Origin: Nesterenkonia halotolerans | GTDB taxonomy: Bacteria > Actinomycetota > Actinomycetes > Actinomycetales > Micrococcaceae | DNA length: 64,000 nucleotides | Direction of reading: 5' to 3' | Assembly: GCF_014874065.1 (NCBI RefSeq) | Contig: NZ_JADBEE010000002.1 | Span: 186,001-250,000, forward strand | Shown here: piece by piece, positions 34,281-44,213 of the stretch | Numbering within the stretch: position 1 is the first letter of the stretch | Layout of the letters: the number at the start of each line of letters is the position of its first letter | Program-made: the position numbers and the translations under genes | The notes under the pieces: generated by a model | What the model was told of the DNA's origin: nothing | Seen by the model: the letters and a program-made list of their open reading frames with translations, nothing else | Databases searched by the model: none

Positions 34281-35938
34281 TGTCAGAACTCTCCGGCATC
34301 GGGATCGGAAGGGGCATCGCCACCGGACCGGTGGCCCGGATGTCCCCGCCGCCGCCTGCGCCTGAGGACCGCGCCTCGGAGCTGAGCCTCGAAGACGAGA
34401 CCCAGCGCGTGAAGGAAGCAGTGGCAGCCGTCGCGGCGGAGCTCGACGAGCGCGGACGCGCCGTCGGCGGCACCGCCAAGGACGTGCTGGAGGCCCAGGC
34501 CATGATGGCCCAGGACCCTACGCTGGAAGAGTCGGTCCAGACCCGGCTGAAGGCCGGAAAGACCGGAGAATTCGCGGTCCACGAGGCGTTCGCCGAGTTC
34601 CGCGAGACGCTGGAGCAGCTCGGAGGCTACCTGGGGGAGCGCGCCTCGGACCTCTCCGATGTGGCCCAGCGCGTCATCGCCAGCCTCCGTGGACTGCCTG
34701 CACCGGGAATCCCGGACCCCGGGCACCCCTTCATCCTGGTCGCCGAGGACCTCGCTCCGGCCGACACCGCACTGCTGGACCTCGATCAGGTCCAGGCACT
34801 GATCACCATCCAGGGCGGGCCGACCTCGCACACGGCGATCCTCGCCCGGGAGAACTCCATCACCGCGATCGTCGGCGTCGCCGAGGCGGCCGAGCTCACC
34901 GAGGGTGAGCAGGTGATCGTCGACGCGGTGGCCGGCACGGTCTTCACCGAGCCGACCGAGGAGCAGATCAGCGACGCCGAATCGCGCCGGGCGGCACGTG
35001 AGGCTGAGGCAGCGGCTCCGCTGACTCCCGGCGCGCTCGCCGATGGCACCTCCGTGCCGCTGCTGGCCAACCTGGGATCCCCCAAGGGCACCGCCGAAGC
35101 GGTGGAGCTGGGCGCCGAGGGCGTGGGACTCTTCCGCACCGAGTTCCTCTTCCTCAGCGCCGACGAGGCGCCCTCGGTCGAGGAACAGCGCGAGTCCTAC
35201 CAGCAGCTGCTCGAGGCCTTCCCCGGGAAGAAGGTGGTGGTCCGGGCACTTGATGCCGGGGCCGACAAGCCGCTGAGCTTCCTCAACGACCAGCCCGAGG
35301 AGAACCCCGCGCTGGGTCTGCGCGGGCTGCGTGCGCTGATGGCCAATGAGGCGATCCTCAAGGATCAGCTCACCGCTCTGGCACAGGCGCAGGAGAACAC
35401 CGAGGCAGACCTGTGGGTCATGGCTCCGATGGTCTCCACTGTGGAAGAGGCCGAGGAGTTCACCGCCCTGGCCAAGAAGCATGGGCTTGCCACTGCGGGA
35501 GTCATGGTGGAGGTTCCCTCCATCGCGCTCATGGCCGATGAGCTCATGCCGCGCACCGACTTCGCCTCCATTGGCACCAATGACCTGACCCAGTACACGA
35601 TGGCCGCGGACCGCCTGCTCGGCTCCGTCGCCACCCTGCAGGACCCCTGGCACCCCGCGGTGCTGCGGCTCATCCGTCAGGTCGGCGCGGCGGGCATCGA
35701 CTCCGGCAAGCCGGTCGGAGTCTGCGGCGAGGCGGCGGCGGACCCGCTGCTCGCCGTCGTGCTGGTCGGTCTCGGCGTGAACACGCTGTCCATGGCTCCG
35801 GCCGCGCTCGCAGATGTGCGGGCAGAGCTGAAGCTGCACACCCTCGAACAGGCCAAGAGCATCGCCGAGGCGGCGCTCACGGCCGCCACCGCGGCCCAGG
35901 CGCGCGAATCAGCGCTCAAGGCCGCACAACAATCCTGA
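34280..35938 (+). CDS. ptsI: Phosphoenolpyruvate--protein phosphotransferase (enzyme I)
   Basis: Starts the PTS relay by taking phosphate from PEP and giving it to HPr. The 552-aa protein has the HPr-binding N-terminal domain, the phospho-His184 in GGPTSHTAI (179-187), FRTEFLFLS, the PEP-binding GTNDLTQY and the C-terminal GVCGEAAADP with the catalytic cysteine. All catalytic elements look intact. Overlaps ptsH by one base. 61 bases separate it from mtlA, with a small GACCC/GGGTC hairpin and a TTGACG hexamer (35949-35954) but no convincing -10. Confidence 0.96.
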   Translation: MSELSGIGIGRGIATGPVARMSPPPPAPEDRASELSLEDETQRVKEAVAAVAAELDERGRAVGGTAKDVLEAQAMMAQDPTLEESVQTRLKAGKTGEFAVHEAFAEFRETLEQLGGYLGERASDLSDVAQRVIASLRGLPAPGIPDPGHPFILVAEDLAPADTALLDLDQVQALITIQGGPTSHTAILARENSITAIVGVAEAAELTEGEQVIVDAVAGTVFTEPTEEQISDAESRRAAREAEAAAPLTPGALADGTSVPLLANLGSPKGTAEAVELGAEGVGLFRTEFLFLSADEAPSVEEQRESYQQLLEAFPGKKVVVRALDAGADKPLSFLNDQPEENPALGLRGLRALMANEAILKDQLTALAQAQENTEADLWVMAPMVSTVEEAEEFTALAKKHGLATAGVMVEVPSIALMADELMPRTDFASIGTNDLTQYTMAADRLLGSVATLQDPWHPAVLRLIRQVGAAGIDSGKPVGVCGEAAADPLLAVVLVGLGVNTLSMAPAALADVRAELKLHTLEQAKSIAEAALTAATAAQARESALKAAQQS

Positions 35939-35999
35939 ATCACCACCTTTGACGGACCCTGAGGGGGTCGTCTCATCAATACAAGAAAGAGGCTCCGCT

Positions 36000-38063
36000 A
36001 TGACAACGGTGTCATCTGAGACGAGGGATAAGGGCGGCGCGCGCGTTGTCGTCCAGAAATTCGGCTCATTCCTATCGGGCATGATCATGCCCATCATCCC
36101 CGCGCTCATCGCGTGGGGCATCGTGACAGCAGTCGTGGTGAACATCGCAGAGTTCTCCAGCGGCTGGGCTCCCGCCGAGGCGCTCTCCGAGACTGTCGGA
36201 CCGATGATCCACTACCTGCTGCCCATCCTGATCGCCGTCCAGGGCGGCATGATGGTCTACCAGATGCGCGGTGCCGTCGTCGGTGCCGTCGCGACCTTCG
36301 GCACCATCGTGGGCTCCGACTGGATGCTCGGCGACGATGGTGAGATCCACATGTTCATCGGTGCGATGATCATGGGCCCGCTGGCCGCCTGGCTGATGAA
36401 GAAGCTCGACGCCCTCTGGGAGGGCAAGGTCAAGGCCGGCTTCGAGATGCTGGTCAACATGTTCTCGGCCGGCATCCTCGGGTTCGTCATGATCGTCGTC
36501 GGGTTCTTCGTGCTCGCACCGCCGATCAACTGGCTCATGGAGGTCCTCGGCAACGCCGTGCGCTTCCTGGTGGACACCGGGCTGCTTCCGCTGACCTCGA
36601 TCATCATTGAACCGGCGAAGGTCTTCTTCCTGAACAACGCCATCAACCATGGCGTGCTGACCCCGCTGGGCATCAACGAGGCCTCCGGCGAATCCGGACA
36701 GTCCATCCTGTTCCTGCTCGAGGCCAACCCCGGCCCGGGTCTGGGCATCCTGCTCGCCTTCTCCATCTTCGGAGTGGGCGCGGCCAAGGCTACCGCCCCG
36801 GGTGCAGCCATCATCCAGTTCTTCGGCGGCATCCACGAGGTCTACTTCCCCTACGTGCTCATGAAGCCAGCACTGCTTCTGGCGGTCATCGCCGGCGGCG
36901 CCACCGGTGTGGGTACGAACATGGTCTTCGACGCGGGTCTCCGCGCACCGGCCGCACCAGGCTCCATCATCGCGGTCTTCCTGCAGGCGCCCACCTCCAG
37001 CTACATCGGTGTCGCCCTCTCGGTGATCCTCTCGGCCGGTGTCACCTTCGCAGTGGCAGCAGTCATCCTGCTCTCCAGCCGCAAGCGTGACCTCGAGGCC
37101 AATGAGGATAAGTTCTCAGCCGCAGTGAAGAAGACCGAGTCCAACAAGGGCAAGTCCTCCTCGCACCTGGCGAACCTCTCCGCGGCCACTAAGGCGCCGG
37201 CACAGAAGATCACCAACATCATCTTCGCCTGCGACGCCGGCATGGGCTCCTCAGCAATGGGAGCCTCAGTGCTGCGCAAGAAGATCAAGAACGCCGGGAT
37301 CGACGGGGTGACCGTGACCAACAAGGCCATCGCTGCCCTCCCCGGCAACGCTGACCTGGTGATCACCCAGCAGCAGCTGACCGATCGCGCCAGGAGCCAG
37401 GAGCCGCAGGCGGTGCATGTCTCCGTGGACAGCTTCATGAACGCCCCAGAGTACGACGACGTCGTCGCTCTGGTCCGCGAGAGTGAAGCCAAGCAGGACG
37501 GCTCAGCACCTGAGGGCGGTTCCGCTCAGGATGGCTCATCCCCGGCCTCGACCCCAGGGGGTCGGTCCCAGCCCGCGGGCTCGGCTGCGGCCGGCGGCGT
37601 GGCCACGGACACCCGAGTCCGCAGCGACTCGCAGATCCTCACGCTGGCTCAGGTGCGGATCCACTCCGGCTCCGCCTCCCAGGACGAGGCGCTAAGCGAG
37701 GCCGCTGAGATCCTCGGCTCTGCAGGAGCGGTCACCGAGGACTACCTCGCGGCCATGAAGGATCGCGAGGCCACGGTCTCCACCTATATGGGCAACGAGC
37801 TGGCAATCCCGCACGGCACCAATGACGCGAAGTCGGCCGTCAAGGCCTCGGCGCTCTCGGTCACCCGCTATGACGGCGGAGTGGACTGGTCCGGCGAGAA
37901 GGTCACCTTCGTGGTCGGCATCGCCGGTGTCGGCGACGAGCACCTGGAGATCCTTTCGAAGATCGCCGAGCTCTTCGCTGACGAGTCCGAGGTGGCACGC
38001 CTCAAGCAGGCTTCCTCCGAGGAAGAGCTGCTGGAGATGCTCTCGGCCGTCAACAAGGGCTGA
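36000..38063 (+). CDS. mtlA: PTS mannitol transporter, fused IICBA
   Basis: Imports and phosphorylates mannitol to mannitol-1-phosphate. In the 687-aa product: IIC membrane domain (about 15-360) with the mannitol signature GGIHEVYFPYV (276-286); IIB domain (about 403-497) with phosphocysteine Cys411 in FACDAGMGSSAMG; a Ser/Gly/Pro linker (about 498-545) whose codons are repetitive; IIA domain (about 546-687) with phospho-His605 in LAIPHGTND. This is the complete three-domain form as in E. coli, whereas many Gram-positives split off IIA. ATG 36000 has AAAGAGG seven bases upstream; a longer start at 35949 is rejected. Confidence 0.94.
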   Translation: MTTVSSETRDKGGARVVVQKFGSFLSGMIMPIIPALIAWGIVTAVVVNIAEFSSGWAPAEALSETVGPMIHYLLPILIAVQGGMMVYQMRGAVVGAVATFGTIVGSDWMLGDDGEIHMFIGAMIMGPLAAWLMKKLDALWEGKVKAGFEMLVNMFSAGILGFVMIVVGFFVLAPPINWLMEVLGNAVRFLVDTGLLPLTSIIIEPAKVFFLNNAINHGVLTPLGINEASGESGQSILFLLEANPGPGLGILLAFSIFGVGAAKATAPGAAIIQFFGGIHEVYFPYVLMKPALLLAVIAGGATGVGTNMVFDAGLRAPAAPGSIIAVFLQAPTSSYIGVALSVILSAGVTFAVAAVILLSSRKRDLEANEDKFSAAVKKTESNKGKSSSHLANLSAATKAPAQKITNIIFACDAGMGSSAMGASVLRKKIKNAGIDGVTVTNKAIAALPGNADLVITQQQLTDRARSQEPQAVHVSVDSFMNAPEYDDVVALVRESEAKQDGSAPEGGSAQDGSSPASTPGGRSQPAGSAAAGGVATDTRVRSDSQILTLAQVRIHSGSASQDEALSEAAEILGSAGAVTEDYLAAMKDREATVSTYMGNELAIPHGTNDAKSAVKASALSVTRYDGGVDWSGEKVTFVVGIAGVGDEHLEILSKIAELFADESEVARLKQASSEEELLEMLSAVNKG

Positions 38064-38087
38064 GCTGCGGATCTGTAGAAGTACGTG

Positions 38088-38143
38088 ACAGTGGAGGGGG
38101 TGCGTCACTGCCGGGGCACCCGGCGGCGCATCCCCTCCACTGT
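38088..38143 (+). terminator. Strong hairpin between mtlA and mtlD
   Basis: Outer stem ACAGTGGAGGGG (38088-38099) with 38132-38143 (12 bp), continued by a wobble pair and TGCG/CGCA, and a second hairpin GCCGGG-GCA-CCCGGC (38110-38124) at the tip, followed by TTT. It probably reduces read-through so that the transporter is expressed above the dehydrogenase, or terminates outright. Confidence 0.75.
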
Positions 38144-38184
38144 TTCGCATCCTGTTTCTTGAGCACCTACCTCTGGGAGTCACT

Positions 38185-39327
38185 ATGAAGGCCGTCCATT
38201 TCGGCGCTGGCAATATCGGTCGCGGTTTCGTCGGAACCCTGCTGCATGAGGGCGGCTATGACCTCGTCTTCTCCGACGTCGCAGCACCCCTGGTCGACGC
38301 CCTCTCCGCCGCGGAGAGCTATACCGTCCATGAGGTCGGCGAGGGCGGCCAGGACCGCGTGGTCAGCAACTTCAGCGCCGTCAACAGCGCTGAGGATCCC
38401 GCCGCAGTCGCCGAAGAGATCTCCTCAGCCGACGTGGTGACCACGGCCGTGGGCCCCACCATCTTGAAGTTCATCGCCCCGCACATCGTGGCCGGTCTGC
38501 GGCTGCGCCCCGATCAGTCAGCCCCGCTGCAGGTGATGGCCTGTGAGAACGCACTGGGCGCCACCGACACCCTGCGGGGACATATGCAGGAACTGGCCGG
38601 TGATCAGTGGCCGGTGCTCGCCGCTCGCGCGGTCTTCGCCAACACGGCGGTGGATCGGATCGTCCCCGGTCAGCCCGAGGGTGCCGGAGTCGACGTGACC
38701 GTGGAGCCCTTCTACGAGTGGGCGATCGAGTCCGGACCCTTCGCGGGGGAGCGGCCCAACATCCCGGGTGCCCACTTCGTCGAGGACCTGGGCCCCTTCA
38801 TCGAGCGCAAGCTCTTCACCGTGAACACCGGGCATGCCACCGCGGCCTACCTGGGCGCAGCTGCGGGCAGGCAGAAGATCGCCGAGGCACTCGCCGACGA
38901 CGAGGTCTTCGCCGGGGTCAGCGCCACGCTGGAAGAGACCTCGGCGCTGCTCGTGGCCAAGCATGGCTTCGAGGTCGAGGATATGGCCGCCTACCGCCGG
39001 ACCATCCTCGAGCGGTTCCGCAACCCGGAGCTTCCCGACACCGTCCAGCGGGTGGGGCGTCAGCCGCTGCGCAAGCTCTCCCGCCACGAACGGCTCATCG
39101 GCCCGGCCGTCGAGGCGGCGGAACGCGGTCTCAGTGTGGACGGCCTGCTCTCCACAGTGGAGGCCGCGCTGGCGTTCAGCTCTGATGAGGACGAGCAGAC
39201 CCAGCAGATGCAGAAGATGCTGCGCGAGCTCGACGCCGCCGCCTTCACCACCGAGGTGACCGGACTCCAGCCGGGAGATCCGCTCTTCGACCGGGTGCAG
39301 CAGATCGTCGCAGCCCGGCAGAGCTAG
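38185..39327 (+). CDS. mtlD: Mannitol-1-phosphate 5-dehydrogenase
   Basis: Oxidises mannitol-1-phosphate to fructose-6-phosphate with NAD. The 380-aa product begins KAVHFGAGNIGRGF with the nucleotide-binding loop at 7-15, has CENALGATDTL (about 121) and the catalytic-lysine region ERKLFTVNTGHATAAYLG (about 210-227), typical of the polyol-specific long-chain dehydrogenases. GGGAG seven bases before ATG 38185. Completes the pathway that starts with MtlA; the product enters glycolysis or, via glmS, amino-sugar synthesis. Confidence 0.96.
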   Translation: MKAVHFGAGNIGRGFVGTLLHEGGYDLVFSDVAAPLVDALSAAESYTVHEVGEGGQDRVVSNFSAVNSAEDPAAVAEEISSADVVTTAVGPTILKFIAPHIVAGLRLRPDQSAPLQVMACENALGATDTLRGHMQELAGDQWPVLAARAVFANTAVDRIVPGQPEGAGVDVTVEPFYEWAIESGPFAGERPNIPGAHFVEDLGPFIERKLFTVNTGHATAAYLGAAAGRQKIAEALADDEVFAGVSATLEETSALLVAKHGFEVEDMAAYRRTILERFRNPELPDTVQRVGRQPLRKLSRHERLIGPAVEAAERGLSVDGLLSTVEAALAFSSDEDEQTQQMQKMLRELDAAAFTTEVTGLQPGDPLFDRVQQIVAARQS

Positions 39328-39390
39328 CGCTTCCTTCGCGACGCCCTGCACGGGCCTCCCCGCGCGTCTTGCCCAGGCGTCGCACGTCTG

Positions 39391-39436
39391 TGCCATGTCC
39401 CACGGTTATTTCCATCCAAAGCCATGGGACATGGCA
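39391..39436. terminator. Bidirectional terminator between mtlD and accA
   Basis: TGCCATGTCCCA (39391-39402) pairs perfectly with 39425-39436; two further G-C pairs follow one mismatch inside. Located between convergent genes. Confidence 0.65.
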
Positions 39437-39456
39437 TAGTCATGCGACCGTTCGGC

Positions 39457-39530
39457 AGGGCGAGCCGCCGGGCTGCCGGGCGGGGCGGGCGAGCCGGCGG
39501 GCGAGCGGCCGGGCGAGCCGGTCCGGGTCA
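39457..39530. repeat. GC-rich degenerate short tandem repeat
   Basis: About 75 bases made of GGGCGAGC-like units (GGCGAGCCG, GGGCGAGCCGG, GGGCGAGCGGCC and variants), almost pure G/C, in the intergenic region just before the accA stop. Probably slippage-derived; no coding or regulatory role is evident. Confidence 0.65.
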
Positions 39531-41393
39531 GTCGACGATGCTCGCCACGACCTCGCCGGCGCTGACCGTGGAGCCGGCCTTCGCCTTCAGCCCTTTGAGT
39601 CGACCGGCCTTGTGCGCGGTGATGGGCTGCTCCATCTTCATCGCCTCGAGCACCAGCACCAGGTCCCCCTCGGAGACCTTGGCCCCGTCCTTCGCGGCCA
39701 CCTTCACGATGGTTCCCTGCATGGGCGAGGTCAGGTCATCGCCTGAGACGGCGGCCGCCCCGGAGCTGCGCATCTTGCGCCGCTTGGTCGCACCGGCCGG
39801 CTTGCCGCCGAGCTTCCCGGCCGCCAGTGCCGCAGGGAGGTTCACCGTGACGCGCTTGCCGTTGACCTCGAGCACCACTGATTCGCGGGCACCGGCCTGC
39901 TCATGCGGCGGGTGCGCCATCAGTGCGTTATAAGGCTCGATCGTGTTGTGGAACTCGGTCTCGATCCAGCGGGTGTGCACCCCGAAGGTCTCTGCCGGAG
40001 CTGTCCGGCGTCGGCCGAAGCGGTCCAGAGCAGGGGCTGCCGCAGCGGCGGACGTGCCGGTGCCGGCGCTCGACGGCGAGCCGACGGCCAGTTCCGGGGC
40101 GAAGGCCTCATCTTCGAGCACGGCGCGGTGGAAGGGCAGCACCGTGGGCATGCCCTCCACCTTCATCTCCTTCAGCGCCCGCCGGGACCGGCGCAGCGCC
40201 TGCTCACGGGTGGCGCCGGTGACGATGACCTTGGCGATCATGGAGTCGAAGGCTCCGGAGATGGTCTCTCCGGCGCGGACGCCGGAGTCCACGCGGACCC
40301 CGGGGCCGGTGGGAAGGTCGAAGGTCTCCAGGGTTCCGGGTGCGGGCATGAAGTTCCGGCCCGGGTCCTCGCCGTTGATGCGGAACTCGATGCTGTGGCC
40401 GCGGATCTCCGGATCCTCGTAGCCCAGCCGCTCACCGCGGGCGATCCTGAACTGTTCACGGACCAGGTCGATGCCGGTGACCTCCTCAGAGACCGGATGC
40501 TCCACCTGGAGCCGGGTGTTGACCTCCAGGAAGCTGATCGTGCCGTCCTGGCCGATGAGGAACTCACAGGTCCCCGCGCCGACGTAGCCCGCCTCGCGCA
40601 GGATCGCCTTGGAGGAGCGGTAGAGCTGTCGGGTCTGCGCCTTGCTCAGGAACGGCGCGGGAGCCTCTTCGACGAGCTTCTGATTGCGGCGCTGCAGCGA
40701 GCAGTCGCGGGTGGAGACGACGACGACGTTGCCATGCTCATCGGCGAGGCACTGGGTCTCCACGTGGCGCGGGGAGTCCAGGAAGCGTTCGATGAAGCAC
40801 TCGCCGCGGCCGAAGGCGGAGACCGCCTCGCGCACTGCAGATTCGTAGAGCTCGGCGATCTCATCATGCTCGCGGACGACCTTGATGCCGCGGCCGCCGC
40901 CGCCGTAGGCGGCCTTGATGGCCAGCGGCAGTCCCTGCTTCTCGGCGAAGCGCATGACCTCCTTGGCGTCCTTGACCGGCTCCTTGGTCCCGGGTGCCAG
41001 CGGGGCGCCGACCTTCTCGGCGATCTGCCGCGCCGAGACCTTGTCGCCGAGGGTCTCGATCGCCTTGGGCGAGGGGCCGATCCAGGTCAGCCCGGCACCG
41101 ATCACGGCCTGAGCGAACTCTGCGTTCTCGGAGAGGAACCCATAGCCCGGGTGGATCGCGTCGGCACCGGTGGACCGAGCAGCGGCGAGGATCTTCGGGA
41201 TGCTCAGGTAGCTCTCCGCCGCGGTCGCACCGCCGAGCGCATAGGCCTCGTCTGCCATGTGCACGTGCACCGCGTCGCGGTCGGGGTCGGCGTACACCGC
41301 CACTGCGGCGAGTCCTTCATCCTGGGCGGCACGGATCACGCGCACGGCGATCTCGCCGCGGTTGGCGATCAGGACCTTGGTGAAGTCGGTCAT
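39528..41393 (-). CDS. accA3: Acyl-CoA carboxylase alpha subunit (biotin carboxylase + BCCP)
   Basis: Carboxylates its own biotin using ATP and bicarbonate, feeding acetyl/propionyl-CoA carboxylation. From ATG 41393 (621 aa): biotin carboxylase N-domain ([17 protein letters not shown]), ATP-grasp domain with [13 protein letters not shown] and [23 protein letters not shown]-domain, a poorly conserved Ala/Gly linker (about 445-545) and a biotinyl domain with EAMKMEQP, biotin on Lys586, 35 residues from the end. GAGAGG lies four bases before the start; the longer start at 41420 is less likely. Belongs with the beta and epsilon chains at 42.1-44 kb and BirA, which attaches biotin. Confidence 0.95.
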   Translation of the reverse strand: MTDFTKVLIANRGEIAVRVIRAAQDEGLAAVAVYADPDRDAVHVHMADEAYALGGATAAESYLSIPKILAAARSTGADAIHPGYGFLSENAEFAQAVIGAGLTWIGPSPKAIETLGDKVSARQIAEKVGAPLAPGTKEPVKDAKEVMRFAEKQGLPLAIKAAYGGGGRGIKVVREHDEIAELYESAVREAVSAFGRGECFIERFLDSPRHVETQCLADEHGNVVVVSTRDCSLQRRNQKLVEEAPAPFLSKAQTRQLYRSSKAILREAGYVGAGTCEFLIGQDGTISFLEVNTRLQVEHPVSEEVTGIDLVREQFRIARGERLGYEDPEIRGHSIEFRINGEDPGRNFMPAPGTLETFDLPTGPGVRVDSGVRAGETISGAFDSMIAKVIVTGATREQALRRSRRALKEMKVEGMPTVLPFHRAVLEDEAFAPELAVGSPSSAGTGTSAAAAAPALDRFGRRRTAPAETFGVHTRWIETEFHNTIEPYNALMAHPPHEQAGARESVVLEVNGKRVTVNLPAALAAGKLGGKPAGATKRRKMRSSGAAAVSGDDLTSPMQGTIVKVAAKDGAKVSEGDLVLVLEAMKMEQPITAHKAGRLKGLKAKAGSTVSAGEVVASIVD

Positions 41394-41468
41394 GGTTCCT
41401 CTCTCTGCTTTCGCTGACACCCACCGCAGTGGGTTCGCAGGAGCGGTCTGTACCGCCCCTGATGAGTC

Positions 41469-42134
41469 TCAGTGGTGTGCCGCCGGTGACGGCATGGACC
41501 AGAAGTCGGTGATGGAATGGCCGAGCTCGGCGAGCATCGAGCGCAGCGCCGCGGGGGAGACCCCGATGACGGAGAGGTGGTCCCCCTCCACCTTCTCCAC
41601 GAAGGCCGAGCCGCGGCCATCGATGGTGAACGCACCGGCGCAGTGCAGCGGCTCCCCGGACTCGGCGTAGAGCTGGATCTCGGCGTCGGTGGGCTCGCCG
41701 AAGCTCACCTGCGTGGAGACGGTCCGCTGAGCGCGCGCGCCCGTGCTGGCGTCGATCAGAGTGTGACCGGTGTGCAGGACCCCGGTGCGGCTGCGCATGA
41801 GCTTCCAGCGCTGGATTGCGACGTCGACCTCATAGGGCTTGCCGTAGCTGGCGCCGTCGAGTTCAAAGACCGAGTCACAGCCGAGCACCACCGTGGTGCT
41901 CGCGGCCGAGCCGGCGTGCAGTCCCGGCAGCTCGACGACGGCGGCCGCCTTCAGGTCCGCCAACAGCTGTGCCTCGGCGGCCGGGCTGAGCTCCTCGCCC
42001 TGATCCCGCTGCTGGGCGGCAGCCACCGCGGCGGGTTCATCGACGTAGGAGACACGCACGGTGAAGCCGATGTCAGCCTGGGAGAGGATGCGGGCGCGAC
42101 TGGTGGAGGCCGATCCGAGGATGAGTCGTGTCAT
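41469..42134 (-). CDS. maf: Maf-family nucleoside triphosphate pyrophosphatase
   Basis: House-cleaning NTP pyrophosphatase (dTTP/UTP or modified nucleotides), also linked to septum arrest in Bacillus. From ATG 42134, 221 aa: LILGSASTSRARIL (3-16) is the invariant Maf start, followed by the conserved VLGCDSVFELDG, GKPYEV and SGEPLHCAGAFTIDGRG blocks. The start ATG overlaps the epsilon-subunit stop by four bases (42131-42134), so the two are translationally coupled. Its place inside the carboxylase cluster is conserved in actinobacteria. Confidence 0.92.
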   Translation of the reverse strand: MTRLILGSASTSRARILSQADIGFTVRVSYVDEPAAVAAAQQRDQGEELSPAAEAQLLADLKAAAVVELPGLHAGSAASTTVVLGCDSVFELDGASYGKPYEVDVAIQRWKLMRSRTGVLHTGHTLIDASTGARAQRTVSTQVSFGEPTDAEIQLYAESGEPLHCAGAFTIDGRGSAFVEKVEGDHLSVIGVSPAALRSMLAELGHSITDFWSMPSPAAHH

Positions 42135-42439
42135 CGCAGTCCCGCCGCATGCTTCCATGAGTCAGGCCCGGGCCTGCCCCACAGGCCGAGCCGACGCCGT
42201 CGCTGCAGCGTGCGGTCGGTGGGCCCGGCGCTGCCGGCGCCGTTGTCCGATTCCTCCGCCGCGGCAGCGAGGGTGCCCAGCACCGCGGTCACGGCTGCCA
42301 GCTCCTCATCCGCCAGCGTGGCTCCGGAGACGTCGAGGTCCGCGGACTGCGCATCGGTCTGGTCCTCGTCCTGGGACAGGTCGGTCTCCCCGGACGGCTC
42401 TGCCACGCTTGACTCGTTCACGGTCGCATCGGTCATCAT
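42131..42439 (-). CDS. accE: Acyl-CoA carboxylase epsilon subunit
   Basis: Short accessory chain that stabilises actinobacterial acyl-CoA carboxylases. The 102-aa product has an acidic N-terminal half and the family's conserved element LADEELAAVTAVLGTL (about 42-57) followed by a basic-aromatic tail (RRRLGLWGRPG, then a Trp). ATG 42439 has GGAGGG upstream; a second ATG is adjacent. It lies 11 bases after the beta-subunit stop and overlaps maf. Identity rests on this short conserved element plus context. Confidence 0.8.
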   Translation of the reverse strand: MMTDATVNESSVAEPSGETDLSQDEDQTDAQSADLDVSGATLADEELAAVTAVLGTLAAAAEESDNGAGSAGPTDRTLQRRRRLGLWGRPGPDSWKHAAGLR

Positions 42440-42450
42440 CTGTTGCCCTC

Positions 42451-44034
42451 CTAGAGCGGAATGTTCCCGTGCTTCTTGGCGGGCAGCGCCTCGCGCTTGT
42501 GCTGGGTGGCACGCAGCGCGTGGGAGATCTGCCAGCGCGTCTCAGCCGGTTCGATCACCGCGTCGATGTAGCCCAGCTCGGCAGCCTGGTAGGGATTCAG
42601 CAGCTCCGCCTCATAGTCCTCGATGAGCGACTTCCGACGGCCCTCGACATCGCCCCCCGACTTCTCCACCGCCGCCAGGTCGCGGCGATAGAGGATGTTG
42701 ACGGCTCCCTGGGCTCCCATGACGCCGATCTGCGCCGTGGGCCAGGCGAGGTTCACATCGGCACCGAGCTTCTTGGAGCCCATCACGATGTACGCGCCGC
42801 CGAAGGCCTTGCGCGTGATCACCGTGATCTTCGGGACGGTCGCCTCGGCGTAGGCATAGAGCAGCTTGGCTCCACGCCGGATGATCCCATTGAACTCCTG
42901 GTCGGTGCCCGGCAGGAAGCCTGGGACGTCCACCAGGGTCAGGATCGGGATGTTGAAGGCGTCGCAGAAACGCACGAACCGCGCAGCCTTCTCCGAGGCT
43001 GCGATGTCCAGGGTCCCGGCGAACTGGGTGGGCTGGTTGGCCACCACGCCCACGGACCGGCCTTCGACCCGGCCGAAGCCGATGGTCACATTCGGCGCGT
43101 AGAGGCTCTGCAGCTCCAGGAAATGTCCCTCATCGAGGATCTGCTCGATGACCGTGCGCATGTCATAGGGCGCCGAGGAGGAGTCGGGGATCAGCGCGTT
43201 CAGCGCCTCGTCCCCGGCCTCGACCTTCGGTCGGTCCTCATGATCCTCGATCGGCGCCTCGGCCAGGTTGTTCAGCGGGAGGAACTCCAGGAGCTCCTTC
43301 GCGAACTCGATGGCGTCCTCCTCATCGGTGGCCATATAGGCCGCGGTGCCGGTGGTCGTGGAGTGCGAGCGGGCTCCGCCGAGGGTCTCCATGTCGACAT
43401 CTTCACCGGTCACAGATTTGATGACGTCCGGGCCGGTGATGAACATGTGGGAGGTCTTGTCCACCATGATCACGAAGTCGGTCAGCGCGGGGGAGTAGGC
43501 CGCGCCTCCGGCGGCGGGGCCCATGATCAGCGTGATCTGCGGGACCACGCCGGAGGAGTGGACGTTGTTCCGGAAGATGTCGGCGAACATGGCCAGCGAG
43601 GAGACGCCCTCCTGGATGCGCGCGCCGCCGCCGTCGTTGATCCCGATCACCGGGCAGCCGTTGCGCGCCGCGAACTCCTGGACCTTGACGATCTTCTCGC
43701 CGTTGACCTTGGACAGGGATCCGCCGAAGACCGTGAAGTCCTGGGCGTAGACGGCGACAAGCCGCCCGTCGATGGTCCCGTAGCCCGAGACGAGCCCGTC
43801 GCCGAGCGGGTGGCGGGACTCCATGCCGAAGGAGGTCGAGCGGTGCACCGCCATGGCGTCGAGCTCCACGAAGGAGTCGTGGTCCAGGAGCATGTCGATG
43901 CGCTCGCGGGCGGTGTTCTTGCCGCGACGGTGCTGCTTGGCCACGGCCTCCTCGCCCGCGGGAGCGTGGGTCTTGTCGCGGCGACGGCGGAAGTCAGCCA
44001 GTTTGCCGGCGGTGGTGGTGAGATCTGACGTCAT
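42451..44034 (-). CDS. accD5: Acyl-CoA carboxylase beta subunit (carboxyltransferase)
   Basis: Transfers carboxylate from biotin to acetyl- or propionyl-CoA. 527 aa from ATG 44034; crotonase-fold carboxyltransferase N- and C-domains with [16 protein letters not shown], the oxyanion-hole [16 protein letters not shown] and the C-terminal [19 protein letters not shown]. The longer ORF start at 44103 runs into the region upstream without a ribosome site. First gene of the minus-strand carboxylase unit (beta, epsilon, Maf), with the alpha chain further downstream; divergent from the SDR gene. Confidence 0.94.
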   Translation of the reverse strand: MTSDLTTTAGKLADFRRRRDKTHAPAGEEAVAKQHRRGKNTARERIDMLLDHDSFVELDAMAVHRSTSFGMESRHPLGDGLVSGYGTIDGRLVAVYAQDFTVFGGSLSKVNGEKIVKVQEFAARNGCPVIGINDGGGARIQEGVSSLAMFADIFRNNVHSSGVVPQITLIMGPAAGGAAYSPALTDFVIMVDKTSHMFITGPDVIKSVTGEDVDMETLGGARSHSTTTGTAAYMATDEEDAIEFAKELLEFLPLNNLAEAPIEDHEDRPKVEAGDEALNALIPDSSSAPYDMRTVIEQILDEGHFLELQSLYAPNVTIGFGRVEGRSVGVVANQPTQFAGTLDIAASEKAARFVRFCDAFNIPILTLVDVPGFLPGTDQEFNGIIRRGAKLLYAYAEATVPKITVITRKAFGGAYIVMGSKKLGADVNLAWPTAQIGVMGAQGAVNILYRRDLAAVEKSGGDVEGRRKSLIEDYEAELLNPYQAAELGYIDAVIEPAETRWQISHALRATQHKREALPAKKHGNIPL

Positions 44035-44201
44035 GGCTGCGCGGTGGCACCTTTCCGATCGCAGGCTGGAGGAAGTCCACAATTCAGCGGCCAGTCTATC
44101 CACGCCGATGGGCTCTTCTGCTGTGGACTCTCTACAAAATCCCAGGCAGGCGTTGCGCGCTCTGGGGATGATCGCTGCTTCCGTCCACGGTTACTCGCCG
44201 G

Positions 44202-44207
44202 TAAGGT
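44202..44207 (+). promoter_or_regulatory. -10 box of leaderless SDR promoter
   Basis: TAAGGT, six bases before ATG 44214, no Shine-Dalgarno; a weak TTCCGT (44179-44184) is 17 bases upstream. Confidence 0.45.
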
Positions 44208-44213
44208 TGCGCT

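Noticed and set aside
39903..41417. 504-aa open frame on the plus strand opposite the biotin carboxylase gene
   Set aside because: Antisense shadow; composition and lack of motifs argue against coding.
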